DNA of 64,000 nt. It comes from Pomphorhynchus laevis. Its lineage: Eukaryota; Acanthocephala; Palaeacanthocephala; Echinorhynchida; Pomphorhynchidae. The first letter of the stretch is position 1; every line of letters starts with the position of its first letter. This document shows, in pieces, positions 40,701 to 51,879 of this stretch. Where the stretch lies: contig WNNJ02003752.1 of NCBI GenBank assembly GCA_012934845.2, forward strand, positions 1 through 64,000, given 5' to 3'. A program made the position numbers and the translations under genes. The notes beneath the pieces were generated by a model. It searched no databases. It worked only from the letters and a program-made list of their open reading frames with translations, and was not told where the DNA came from.

Positions 40701-42516
40701 GTAACCATAAAAAATATTACAAAAATATGTTGTATCTTTACACATTGGTATATCTACTTATGGATAAAATAAATATTTTTAAGACCGAATTTTTATTTAG
40801 AGATCTAATCACTTTTACGGAATTTCTACTGTTTCAAGAGCAGCAGTAAGAAGCAGCTTTGACCCATTAAATTATTCTAAAATTGTCTAATAGTATCGAA
40901 TTTTCCTCCAAAGTAGCCTAACATTTAAAGAATATATATAATATCAAATTATATTCGTTTATCCTTAAATTATATTAAATTATTTTCGTTTATTCCTGTC
41001 CTTTAACGCCCATCTCTTTATTCTTAATCCTTTTATCCGCAACTCTTTTATTTAATTACCATTGCAGACAGTATTTATTTATTTTTTATTAATTATATAT
41101 AAAAGTTCTGCTATCAAAAATCAATTGAGCGTATCAAAATTGACCAATAAAGATCACTTAAGATTTAATCAATGAAACTAGAAGATCCAGCATGTGCATC
41201 AATTGTACATTTATAGATAATATTTTAATTATTAAAAGCAAATATTGCAAAATTAGTTATTTTTATCATTGTTTTGACAGTACACTATTGAAAACAGGAA
41301 TATTATTAAATCCCAATTTTATTTGGGTTTTACAATTTTACAACATTTATGTATTTTGCTAATTGGAAAATCGTCAAGGTAGTTGCGGATGGGTAATTAT
41401 CAGCCAAAGACTAATGGTTGAAATATGGAACCTTATAAATATGCCAAGGAAGACCTGCGTGATAAAACTTTTATGTCACACTTTCTATTGGTACTAAATT
41501 CGCAATCTATTTCAGAGTAGGTTTACTGCTATTACACAGTATAAATAGATAGAGTAAGATTGAGACTATCTAACTTTGGTGCAAAATCCACAAATATCAG
41601 GTAAATCCATGGAGTCGTCAAAAGGCGGTTTAATGCTTTTTTAAAATACAGTCATTCTGGAGATTGCATAATAAAATAAAATACCAAAATAAAATTTTTA
41701 AAATATCCATTTGTTTCTTTAATTTATTTTTATTTATAATGGAATCAAAGAAACGGCAATTTATGCGATAAAAAGGTTCAGTCTAATAGTGCAATAGCTG
41801 CTGATATCATCATGAACTACTGTTTCACACAACGTAAAAGTTTGAGTGTTGTTTGAGTGTTATTCTGGAGGTTACGTAAAAAAATCAAATGCTAAAAATA
41901 ATCGATTTGTGAACGCTGCAAAAACAGAACTGTATGAGCATATGCGCAATTTTGAAAAAGTAAAATAACCTGCAATTTGGACGAAAATTAATATATTTTG
42001 AAGTCGATTGTAACTCACAAAAAATTCAGCGAATTAAATTTATAATTGAACGTCGCAAATGTGAATATTGTTGCTTGCAAAAAAATAATTACTCACTTAA
42101 TTGGAAAAATATATTTTCGAATTCCGAATAAAGCTTTATTTTATTATGGCTCAAGTGACATTTCACTTTTCGCGCAGATTTTCAATAGAAAAAATATTTT
42201 TTAGCCATTTATCATCGGTAATAATAATGACATTGGTAAATTCTAGCAATTAGTCATGTTAAATTACGAAGATCACTGTAACCACATAAAGAATGTAGGT
42301 ATATGCAGCTTTACCAAACCATTCTGCATTCACGGTTAAGAAATGTAATGCTGGTTAATATTACTATTTTGCTTTTAAAATACAATTAAAATATCAGTTT
42401 CTAGCAAATATGGCTTCGTTGCGAATCATCGAAATGCATATGCTTGTTTTCCATGATGGTTTAGCTTGTGATTTGCAATATTATAATTTAATAATATCAA
42501 ATTATTATCATATAAA
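37705..42516. other. upstream intergenic region, no gene recognised
   Basis: Several short open frames (38,098-38,293; 38,305-38,553; 38,486-38,695; 40,652-40,849) show no family signature, and opposite strands are open at the same places, so I do not call them. A word set TTCGTTTATCC...TCTCTTTATTC...CTTTTATCC at 40,960-41,090 recurs at 43,415-43,510, marking a dispersed repeat. The promoter of the DUF389-family gene should lie in the first few hundred bases; I cannot point to a defined element. Confidence 0.4.
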
Positions 42517-42656
42517 TTGATATTTTTAAATCCAAGAGAATGCAAAAGTATATAATGAAAGAGTATATAAATATAAATATCTTTCTTCTTAGCCATTCTA
42601 TTGTAAATTATGAAACTTTCTAATAAAATACTAATTATTTTGTTGTTATTATTGAA

Positions 42657-42842
42657 GACAGACGCAGAAGAACGGTAGCAAGTACCGTTTCGTCATCACA
42701 ATGACTCATCAGTGCCAGATCCCTCCCACTACTAGATGCAGAGGAGGGCTGGCAGACGACACACGAGTCATGTGTGCCGTCTGGTTTCCGCGTCTGTGTC
42801 TTCCGCGTCTGGCGTCAATGATATTTTTAAAAATAAAAAAAA
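42657..42842. mobile_element. 186-bp GC-rich insert with 10-bp target-site duplication
   Basis: Flanked by TATTATTGAA at 42,647-42,656 and 42,843-42,852. Its ends carry imperfect inverted words (CAGACGCAGAAG at the left; CTTCCGCGTCTG at the right), and its plus-strand 3' end is A-rich (AAAAATAAAAAAAA). The body is GC-rich and highly structured and contains the complete hammerhead fold on the minus strand. Non-coding. A short non-autonomous retroposon (SINE- or retrozyme-like) is the best fit; the A-rich end on the strand opposite to the ribozyme is puzzling. Confidence 0.7.
42682..42762 (-). ncRNA. hammerhead ribozyme (type III layout)
   Basis: Minus strand, 5' to 3'. Stem III 5' strand is GTGTCGT (42,762-42,756), and cleavage base C (42,755) completes GTC. 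Stem I is TGCCAG plus CCCTCC pairing with GGAGGG and CTGGCA (twelve pairs, a 2-base AT bulge, 16-base loop). The core CTGATGA is at 42,712-42,706. Stem II is GTCAT/ATGAC with loop TGTG. GAAA is at 42,691-42,688. The stem III 3' strand CGGTAC (42,687-42,682) gives seven pairs in stem III, two of them G-T. Every invariant core position matches. Loops I and II are sized for the tertiary contact known in natural hammerheads. Activity is inference. Confidence 0.88.
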
Positions 42843-42940
42843 TATTATTGAATTGTATTCACTAAATACAATTATATAAATTGATATTTTTAAATCCAAG
42901 AGAATGTAACAGTATATAATGAAAGAGTATATAATCAAAC

Positions 42941-45629
42941 CAAAATTGATGAAAATATTTTTATCTGGTAGAATAACAGAAGTTTTTTGGTCAAAAATAA
43001 TGTGAAATTTAAAAATTTATGACAGATAAAGTGTAGATTACTATGCTATTTAAAGTAATCATTCTATTATACTTTACTGTGATTTATAGCGAAAAAATAT
43101 TTATTTTATGTTTTTATTGTAAAAAATCATATTAAAATCAAAATATCTCGGCATCTTCAATTCTTTACTTAATTTTGTGCTTACCTTAAGTATCACTAAT
43201 TTAACATTTCAAATTTTGACATTCAAATGATAATTACTACCATTTCTTGACTAGATTTATTCTTTGAATAAAGCAATATCTAAACTTATAAAATCACAGA
43301 AATATGATTATTTTTAAATTCTATATTAGCTTTGACAAAATGAGAATATGGATAAAATATTCCTCGTCCCTTTTCTCATTCTTTTACTCTTATTTATTAA
43401 TCTACGTCATCTAACCCTTATTCGTTTATCCCTATCCTTTAACCCCCATCTCTTTATCCCAAATCCTTTTATCCACATCTCTTTTATTTAATTATCATTC
43501 TAGACAAGATTTATTTATTTTTTAATGTGGCATGTAAATATCAAAATTGATAAAAAAAATACGTAAATTTGATTTTGTTAAGCCAAATAATTTTTTACTA
43601 AAAGTAATCTGCCACATATCTTTCTTCTTAGCCATTCTATAGTAAATTATGAAACTATTTAATTAAATACTAATTCTTTTGTGTTTTTATCATAGAAATC
43701 ATTTCAAAATCGAAATATATCGACATTAACATTATAAATAATGACAGCCATGTAATAACTACTTCATTTTCATATTATTTTTTACTTCATTTTTCTTATT
43801 TATAATTATTAATCTTTATCCTTAATTTATTTATAGTATAAATTACATGAGCTCAGTTTGCTGATCATATTAGTCTATATACTCTGCTAATAAATGCGTT
43901 ATTAAAATGAACTATTTAATACAATCATCGAAGGATATATATTTAACGAAAGCGTGTAGAACTTAATTTAAGTACATTAACGATAGATATAATATGTATA
44001 CTAGACCCGTAAACACCTAAACAATGCAAAAGTATTTTACGTCGCATAGTATAACTTTAAATTAGTAGGAAAATCTTAGTTTTTTTACCCAAACAACTAA
44101 AAAAGCAAGTTTCAAAAATGGGGATTAATGGATACCGCTTGGTCTGTAAGAGTGTAAGTCTGAAATAAGGTGAAGGTGTCTCCAAATTCAACATCCTTGT
44201 TAATGAAAAACAAAATGTATATTGTAGCAATTAATCGAGTAGTAAGATGAGTCGAGGAATAATAGCAAAGCCTGATAACAGTAATTCCTCCTAATGACAT
44301 ATAATCCTTATTCGAATGCATCGTATATTATTCATGATATAAATTGTATAATATCTTATATAATTATTTATTATTTGTAACTATTTCCCTTTATTCTTAA
44401 TTTATTTATAGTATAAAATACGGACTCAGTTCGCTGATCTGATTAGTCCATATACTTAGCTAATGAATGAGTTATTAACATGAGATATTTACTAAAGTCA
44501 TTAGAGGATATATTTAACGAAAGCGTGTAGAACTTAATTTAAGTACATTCACGATAGTACATTATATTAATGTACTTTAATTATATTTAAGTACATTATA
44601 TATATTTAACGTTTAGTGCACTATGGGAAGCATGAAATGTTGCTATCTGGAGACAAAAATCTGCCAACGAAATTCGAAAAGATAAATTCGAAAATCTTAT
44701 ATAATTATTTATTACTTATAATTATTCATCTTTATTTTTAATTTATAAAATACGTATACTCAATTATTTGATCTGAATTATTTTATTTTTATTAAAGAAA
44801 TCAATTCAAAATCGGAATATTTCGACATTCAAATTCTAAATTATTACATTCATATGATAACCACTTTATTTTCATACAAGATTTATTTTTTGAATAAAGC
44901 ATGTAAATATCGAAATTTATAAAAAACTATGACAAAATGACATTTTGGATAAACTATCATCATATCCGTATCCCACATTTCTCTACTCCCATATATCACA
45001 ATTTCTTTCTTTTACAATATATACTGTTTTAGATATGTCATTATTTCAAATACGGAAAGTTTTGAGATGTTGTATGCAACATAGAATCGCATACAAAACT
45101 TTAATTTTTCCATATTATATACTGTGTTTATTATCTGATTCAATATCCTGCTATATTACCATATTGAATAAAACGAACTCATCAATTTAGATAAATTATT
45201 GATTTTAATTATTAATCGTAAATATTTAAGTAAATACTTATTCCGATATATCCCTGACCCATAAAAATTTATAGTATAATTGCATACCGAAATACGGATC
45301 TGTAGAAAGTGCATTTAAATTTACAATGTAAAAATGTTTACTCTTAGAAATACCCTTTTTATCATCTCAAGGAATTTATACCATTTATTGCAAAAATATA
45401 TTTTATCCGAAAATTTTTCATGTTTTTATAATTAATATTTTCCATTATTTAATCAAAATAAAATGTTTTGCATCCATAAATTTATAATTGAATTGTGGTT
45501 AACAGTTGTGTAGATAATTTTTCTTTATAGATTCAAGGATATGTATATAAGCTAAATCTATTTATATAAAAGCAACGATAAATAGGTAAAAAGCGACACT
45601 AATTGCTTTTTGATATGGCTCGTTTGCAT
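42941..45629. other. AT-rich intergenic region with dispersed repeat pieces
   Basis: Repeated words include ATTTATAGTATAAA(T/A)TAC near 43,831 and 44,407 and ATTTAACGAAAGCGTGTAGA near 43,941 and 44,513, so 43,800-44,600 is a duplicated block of roughly 570 bp spacing. At 44,228-44,290 a GAGGAAT/ATTCCTC hairpin resembles the one near 33,612. No gene recognised. Confidence 0.5.
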
Positions 45630-45921
45630 ACACTATAGCTTAATCAATAAGACAGTTTTATTAAGCAGCCAATAAACAAATTAAATTTGAATGTTATGAT
45701 AGTTTAATACAGTTCAATGCCACTTTTCGTTGTTTGACCATTAATTAAAATGTTGTAATCCTGGATACAGGATTAAAATGTTGTAATACACTATAGCTTA
45801 ATCAATAAGACAGTTTTATTAAGCAGCCAATAAACAAATTAAATTTGAATGTTATGATAGTTTAATACAGTTCAATGCCACTTTTCGTTGTTTGACCATT
45901 AATTAAAATGTTGTATTCCTG
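45630..45921. repeat. 158-bp tandem duplication
   Basis: ACACTATAGCTTAATCAATA begins at 45,630 and again at 45,788. The two copies are nearly identical through AAAATGTTGTA, so this is a recent 1.9-copy duplication. Confidence 0.92.
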
Positions 45922-47028
45922 GAGTTTTGATTTATATTCGAATTTTTTATAATATAGACAGAATATAAGTTTTTGCCTGTTTGATAATAAGGCTCCAAAT
46001 CAGTAAAATTAATTTTATGTCAAACTGGATTAACGAACAAGATAAAGACATTGAAAATACTATTGTTAGCAGGCATCTAATAGTAAGTTATGGTTTGCTT
46101 GCCAAATATCTTAATTAATCCGATTGACAGTTGGAACTAGCGGAATATAATAATAAAATCTATTTCATTTCCCGATTGTTCAAGTAATTAAGATAAGGTA
46201 ATTTCATTTTAAATATAGGAAACTTTTTAAATGTTAGATTCATATCAAATTTGCTAAATCTAAAATTTTATAGTAATTGAATTAAGATAAGCTACGTGAA
46301 AATATGCTTTCGAATGAAGCTGCTGTGATATCAAATTCTGATTTATTTTCCTAGACCGAAATATTAACGGGTTAAAATTCATGCAGAAATATGATATATT
46401 TCTTAATATATCATAATATATTAAGTCATATATACCATATTATATCATAATATATTATATCATAGTATATCATATTTTTTAATATCAATAAGTATTGCAA
46501 AATATTATTTGCAAAAAAGATTATTAACCATTTGCATTTTAATTGAAAAACTTATTTACTAACAAGTGAATAACTGAACGGATGACTAAACGGCTAATAT
46601 TCCGTCGTGTTACTTAATAACGGTAGGAATGATATCAAAAACTTAATTTTCAAATTAATTTCAATTTTGGGTTAACTAAAAGATATCTATCGAACTATTT
46701 CGACATTAGAAATGAATAATAAAGGATTGGATCATATACATTAGTGGGTAACAAAAATGTAATAGGTGGCAAGTTTATCAAATTTAATTTATTTATTAAA
46801 TTTATTTGAATCTAATAAAATTTAATCTAATTAATAATTAGATTATAATTATTAATAATTATTAATAATTTATATAATTATTAATAATTAGATTATAATA
46901 TTAGATAATATTATAATATTATAATATAATATTTATATTTAAATTAATATATTTATTATTTTAAGTAAACTATTAGCTGCACATTAAATAATGTTCATCT
47001 TACAAAATTGATTCTTCACTCATTCTTT
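45922..47028. other. AT-rich intergenic DNA
   Basis: Simple ATATCATAATATATT-type sequence at 46,390-46,480 and TAATAATTA runs at 46,830-46,930. No gene, RNA or longer repeat recognised. Confidence 0.45.
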
Positions 47029-47325
47029 GTATAATTAGAAGATAGTGAGAAGTTGTATTTATTAAAAGCTAGAATTTTCGATAGCATCTGTTATAACCAT
47101 TAGGAAAAAATTTATTTACTATATATTTTGTAGTATAAAAAATATATAGTATATATATACTGTATATTATAATTTTTTGGAGGTTGGTCAGATACGAAAT
47201 CCTTAATGTAAAAATATTAATAATTATTTTGTATTGTATAATTAGAATAGAGTGAAAAGTTGTATTTATTAAAAAATTGAATTTTCGATAATATCGGTTA
47301 TCATCTGGAAAAAATGTTTATTACA
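47029..47325. repeat. imperfect direct repeat, two ~88-bp copies
   Basis: GTATAATTAGAA...AAGTTGTATTTATTAAAA and the following GAATTTTCGATA word occur at 47,029-47,115 and 47,237-47,325. Confidence 0.65.
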
Positions 47326-47392
47326 AAAATTGCTATTATAATTGGTTATGTACACGCATCACTGCAAACAACTGGCTGTGTCTCTATTCTAC

Positions 47393-48005
47393 TAAACTTT
47401 AAAGGCAACGTTCGCAATAAAACGTGAAAGAATAAAACTCATTAGTTTAAAACAAAACAATTAAAATTCAAAAAAATAATCGTTTTAAAATAAAATAAAA
47501 AACAAATTTATTGTAAAACTTATTATTAAAAGTAAATATAATAGAAATTGTGTTGTATACCAAATACCTTGCGATGATTGTGATAATATATAGGTCAAAC
47601 CGGAAAGGTTTATACAAACATATTGATCAGCATAAATATTCAGTGAAAAAGGAATAAATTCAGGTGCGGTTATAGAGCACTCTTTAAATAGTGATTACAA
47701 AGTTGGTTTTAATAAGTTGGTTTTAGTGAAGTAATCTCAGTTGAAAGTAACATTTTAGAAAGAAACATACAAGAAACAATATTTATGCGGAAAAATAAAA
47801 ATATATTAACAATATAAACAATAAACAACAATAAACCGGATATCGAGTTATTAACAAATATTTTAAAATGCATATCGTTTACATTTTTCATTACTTAGTA
47901 AATTAAATTGAATTTAAAGCTTGTTGTTTTGTTTTAAACTAATCTGTTTTGTTTTAACATGATGAGTTTTATTCTTTTACGTTTAATTGTGAACGTTGCA
48001 TTTTA
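47393..48005 (+). mobile_element. Penelope-like endonuclease fragment between inverted repeats
   Basis: The plus strand reads VYQIPCDDCD near 47,552, then after a frame break SGAVIEHSLNSDYKVGFNK and SVESNILERNIQETIFMRK, the end of a GIY-YIG Penelope-type nuclease (47,540-47,830). It is flanked by an inverted repeat: 47,404-47,457 (GCAACGTTCGCAATAAAACG) matches 47,927-47,999 in reverse (ACGTTTAATTGTGAACGTTG) with an extra insertion in the right arm. Several frame breaks; a decayed copy. It abuts LINE copy A at about 48,010. Confidence 0.7.
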
Positions 48006-48009
48006 ATGT

Positions 48010-51000
48010 TAAGCAGAATAACAATAAATTCTACTAAAATGATGCAAAATTCCTCTAATTTCAAAGGGAATTCAACATTTTCAGGTACAGTTTCAACTTT
48101 TAACAAGCAAACAAAGTAAGTAATGTTTGTGATTCTCAAAATTAAAAGGTGTTACTCCCTACTGTACCTAAATTAGTAAATATCGCGATAATCACGGCAA
48201 TCAAGCCGATAGAAAAGCATCGCCTTTTCAAGACATTTCTTCGGGAATTTGCAATTAAAGGCAACAATCGTATTATATTTAACTCAGTTAAAGTACTTGA
48301 TAACTCTCTAAGAGTATCTTTCACGAGCCACGACATTTTAAAAGAATTTAACGAGTACTTTAGGGCTCATATAAAGGATATTAAGACAATTACTTTGAAG
48401 CCAATCATGGTAACTATTAAAATATCTAACTACCCTCTTCAGATAAAGGAGGAAGATCTTAACTTGATCCAAAAAATATGATATAACGAATTTAAGACAA
48501 CTAAAGAAGAGGGATGGGGCTAACCTCCCTATCGCTTTTTGTTCCGCGGAATTGAACAAAGCACAGTTTCTGGCAAATTGTAAAAGTAACACGTTCCTAG
48601 GGTACAACCTTTCCTTCCAGCTGGTTTACCAGGACAATCTCACTTACCCTCTTTGCGGGGGTTGTCACAAGTGAGGCCACTGGAAATCTATCTGTTCTGC
48701 CACACCTCACTGTGGGGTTTGTGGTAATGAGTCCTGTCATCATTTGCTATTGGGGGGAAAATGTGCTGCTCCCCCAGTCTGCTCGAATTGCAAGGGAGCA
48801 CACCCCGCCTGGTCAAGAAGGTGCCAGGTGTTTAAAGATTACAAAAAGAGTTTTGTCACTCCCTATCAACCGAAATCCTCCTTCGTGGATGCAGCAAAAG
48901 GTTCTGTCATCGTGAATGGTTGAATGTCTGATGCTAATCTGATGAGGATTATAAACAAGAATAAAAACAAAACTATTGCCTACATGGAGCTTATGATCAA
49001 ACAGTTAGTTTCATCTCTCCTGGGTGCGGCCCCAAAGCCATGGCCTCAGTATTGCAGTCCAGCAAGAAACGCGGCGCCTACACTCCAAATGTCCCACCAC
49101 TGAAAGACGGGCGACTGCTGAAGGAAAAGAATATAAGGAGGAAAAAAAGATAATGCCCAGGGGGCTCCGGCCTCAAATAGGGCTAGTGTAAAGGGGGTGA
49201 CCTTCTTGCACCTAGCTCTGTCTAAGTTGGCTGCTCTCGTCCAACTAATCTGCCACAATGGTGAGTAAACCCGAGCCTTTTTCACCGAATATTCTTCAGT
49301 GGAATTCGGGAGGTGCTTCTGCCCTTGGACTTTTATATGGAAGAGATGCAGATGTTATAGTCCTTCAGGAGACGCGGTCTATCTGTCACCCCAGGACATT
49401 ACTCGATTAATCCCAAAGCAAATTTGTTCCTACTATACTCCGAACACAACCCCTCCAGACTCATCGTCATCTCAAGGACTCTTGACCTTAGTTAAGTGCT
49501 CCCTAAGATCTTCCCTCCTGCTAAATTACTCTTGTTCAGCCCTGTCTTGTTTGGTAGTTTCACTCGTTAAGAACGGTAAACGCCTGTCTAGCCAATGTCT
49601 ACATCCGTCCAGGGAAAATTCACAAGAACCGTGGCCTCCTGGATGGTATTATTGATAGCGGCTACGACATGGTACTGGGTGACTTCAACGACAGAGCTGG
49701 TCGTTGGATTAATGTAGCACTCCGCAGAGCCAGGAACGGTTATCTTATTCATAAACCACCCTCACCCACCTTTCATTGCATATCAACGAATTCACTCCTC
49801 GACCTATTACCGCTCCATTAGAGGTGGTTGCTAAAATCCTTCTGTACGGAGCAGTTGCGACAACATCTGTCCACCTCTCATGATCTAATTCGTTGCAGGT
49901 TAGAAGAAGATACGCTGCTTCGTAGAAGATTACACTTTGACCCGATCAGAGTGGCTTTCTTCCAGGCAGCTATACAACGCTTCCCCCGAATTGGTAATGA
50001 GAGTTTATCCAAATTTAATTCCTACCTCTCTTCGCAAGCTACCGCGATTTTATCGACTACCTATAAAAGTCGTTTATACAATCCCACTCCGACAAAACTC
50101 AAGGTCCTAGCTAAATTGCTGAACCTTCCTAATCTCTCTGCTTCCGCCAGACAAACCCTCTCGAACGAATACTGGAGCACTAGATATAGGTTCCATCTGA
50201 GTAGAGATAGGACGAATATTGCTCGTCTGAGTAATATTTGTCTGAGTAATATATATCTTCCATTTGGAAGATATACAAGAACAAGAAGTTTGTTTGTTGG
50301 AAGGATAGGGCCTTGGGCTGGATCGGTAGTACAGACCTTGATAAAGTTTTGGAGGAGTCACTAGCCCTTAACAATTATGGAGCCACGCAATCTCCGCAAC
50401 CAATCCCGCCCTGGGGAGACTTCAGGAGTAGATACTTATCTGTTACAGATATTCCCAAAGCCTGCGGGCCTCTTCCGGGCACCTCCAAATCCGTCGCTCC
50501 ACTCTCTTCTCGTGTTTGTCAGCTATTGACAGCCGATCAAAGAAGGGAGGTGGCCGTCACAATCTTATTAGCCACCTTATCCGATGTGGCCGGCATCAAC
50601 ATTAGCAACAGAATTTTTACTCCAAAAAAGTATCCGATCTCTTGTCCTAAAGACCTGCGGCTCATTTTGATTCAAAATTCCCTCGTCTCGATCTACGAAA
50701 AAGCGCTTGCGCGTAGAATCCGCGATCATTTGATTAGGCGAAATTTAATCCCACCTGGTTTCCATGGGTTTGTCAAAGGTCGCTCGGTCCATTCAGCAGT
50801 TGGTGAAGTGCATCGGTTTTGTCAGGAGAACAGTCATCAGCTAGCTGTGGCTGTTTTCCTTGATTTTTCCGCTGCATTTTATCGCATCTCCATTTCTTTC
50901 GTGATCTCTTATCTCAGGTCTCTCAGGTTGCCTGCGAGAATTGTGAAGAGGGTAGAGATACTGCTGTACACCAAGCGATTTTATTATGAAGACGACCCTG

Positions 51001-51745
51001 ATGCGCGTCAGTTCTACCCTATTACGGGTGTGCCTCAAGAATCACCACTTTCTCCAATCTTATATTTTGCTGCCTCAATTATTCTATTTAAAATATTTAA
51101 ACGTGAACAACGTCTAGTGGTGTACGCTGATGACACCACAGCCCTGTTCACTGGACGCATGTGTAAAGACGTAGTCTCTGACATCACCCGGTTCTTTTTA
51201 AGATTAAAAGTCCAGCTACTTAAATCCAATCTTATTTTAAACTCCGCTGAATCGCATGTGGTCGTCTTTCACGGCACCCCTGCTACAAAGCAAAAACTTA
51301 AAAGATTAGCACTCTCTGCTCTCTCCTCCATATTTGCCTCTGAACCACTCCACACCATCACAAGTCGAGTAAAATACTTGGGGTTCACCGTTTCGGTGAA
51401 CTGGTCGGCGAAAGCCGATCTGGATAGACTCAAGCGTATACTGAAGAGAGCTAGGTGAGCTCTGAAACGGGCTCAGCATCTGTCGTTGAATGGGAAAACT
51501 TAGGTACGCCTTTGGGGTACCTGGGCTATCTCGGGATTAGTCTTCTCCTCAAGAGTACGTCACTCAGAGCAAAGGCTAAGGTTTGTTAAGCTCCTTGTCT
51601 CTCGTTTACCCAGCATCGTCCGCACCGATTGGATTCTTAGGGTGTGAGAGACCCCGGGTGGTTCAATCGGAAAGCAGCGTGTTAGATTGGTTAGGGGTGG
51701 CTCAGATCCCATTGGATTTGAGGCCATAGTGCAGGGAAGAAAGAG
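48010..51745 (+). pseudogene. LINE family 1, copy A (ORF1 and ORF2, near full length)
   Basis: ORF1 starts about 48,040. Its first part (48,149-48,481, KIIFNSVK-like NNRIIFNSVKVLDNSLRVSF) leads to cysteine knuckles near 48,660-48,830 (C-H-x-W-G-H, CGVCG, C-x-x-C-K-x-x-H-P-A-W). ORF2 starts at ATG 49,258 with an apurinic-type endonuclease opening NILQWNSGGASAL and ADVIVLQETRS. The reverse transcriptase is open from 50,313 to 51,458 (381 codons) with VKGRSVHSAVGEVHRF, YPITGVPQESPLSPILYFA and VVYADDTTAL. Frame breaks separate ORF1 parts, the endonuclease and the RT. In the RT, AAFYRIS replaces the family AAFDRIS and PQES replaces PQGS, so catalytic aspartate and glycine positions are altered. 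The 3' end at about 51,745 is set by comparison with copy D. An I/Jockey-type two-ORF LINE; exact clade unresolved. Confidence 0.88.
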
Positions 51746-51879
51746 AAGAATTACGAAAAATTGTTAATTTATGGTTTACTCATTGGCTGGATATATTAAC
51801 ATTTATTATTAACTTGCTGTGTATTTTTTTAACAAAACCTTTATTTATTTATTTATTTAAAATTAAGTTGAGTTTCAAA

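Larger units (their letters stand above)
42517..42940. repeat. 60-bp direct repeats around the hammerhead insert
   Basis: AAATTGATATTTTTAAATCC and the following 40 bases occur at 42,517-42,577 and 42,878-42,938. A second word, CTTTCTTCTTAGCCATTCTA, occurs at 42,583 and again at 43,619. The insert at 42,657-42,842 sits between the first two copies. Confidence 0.75.
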
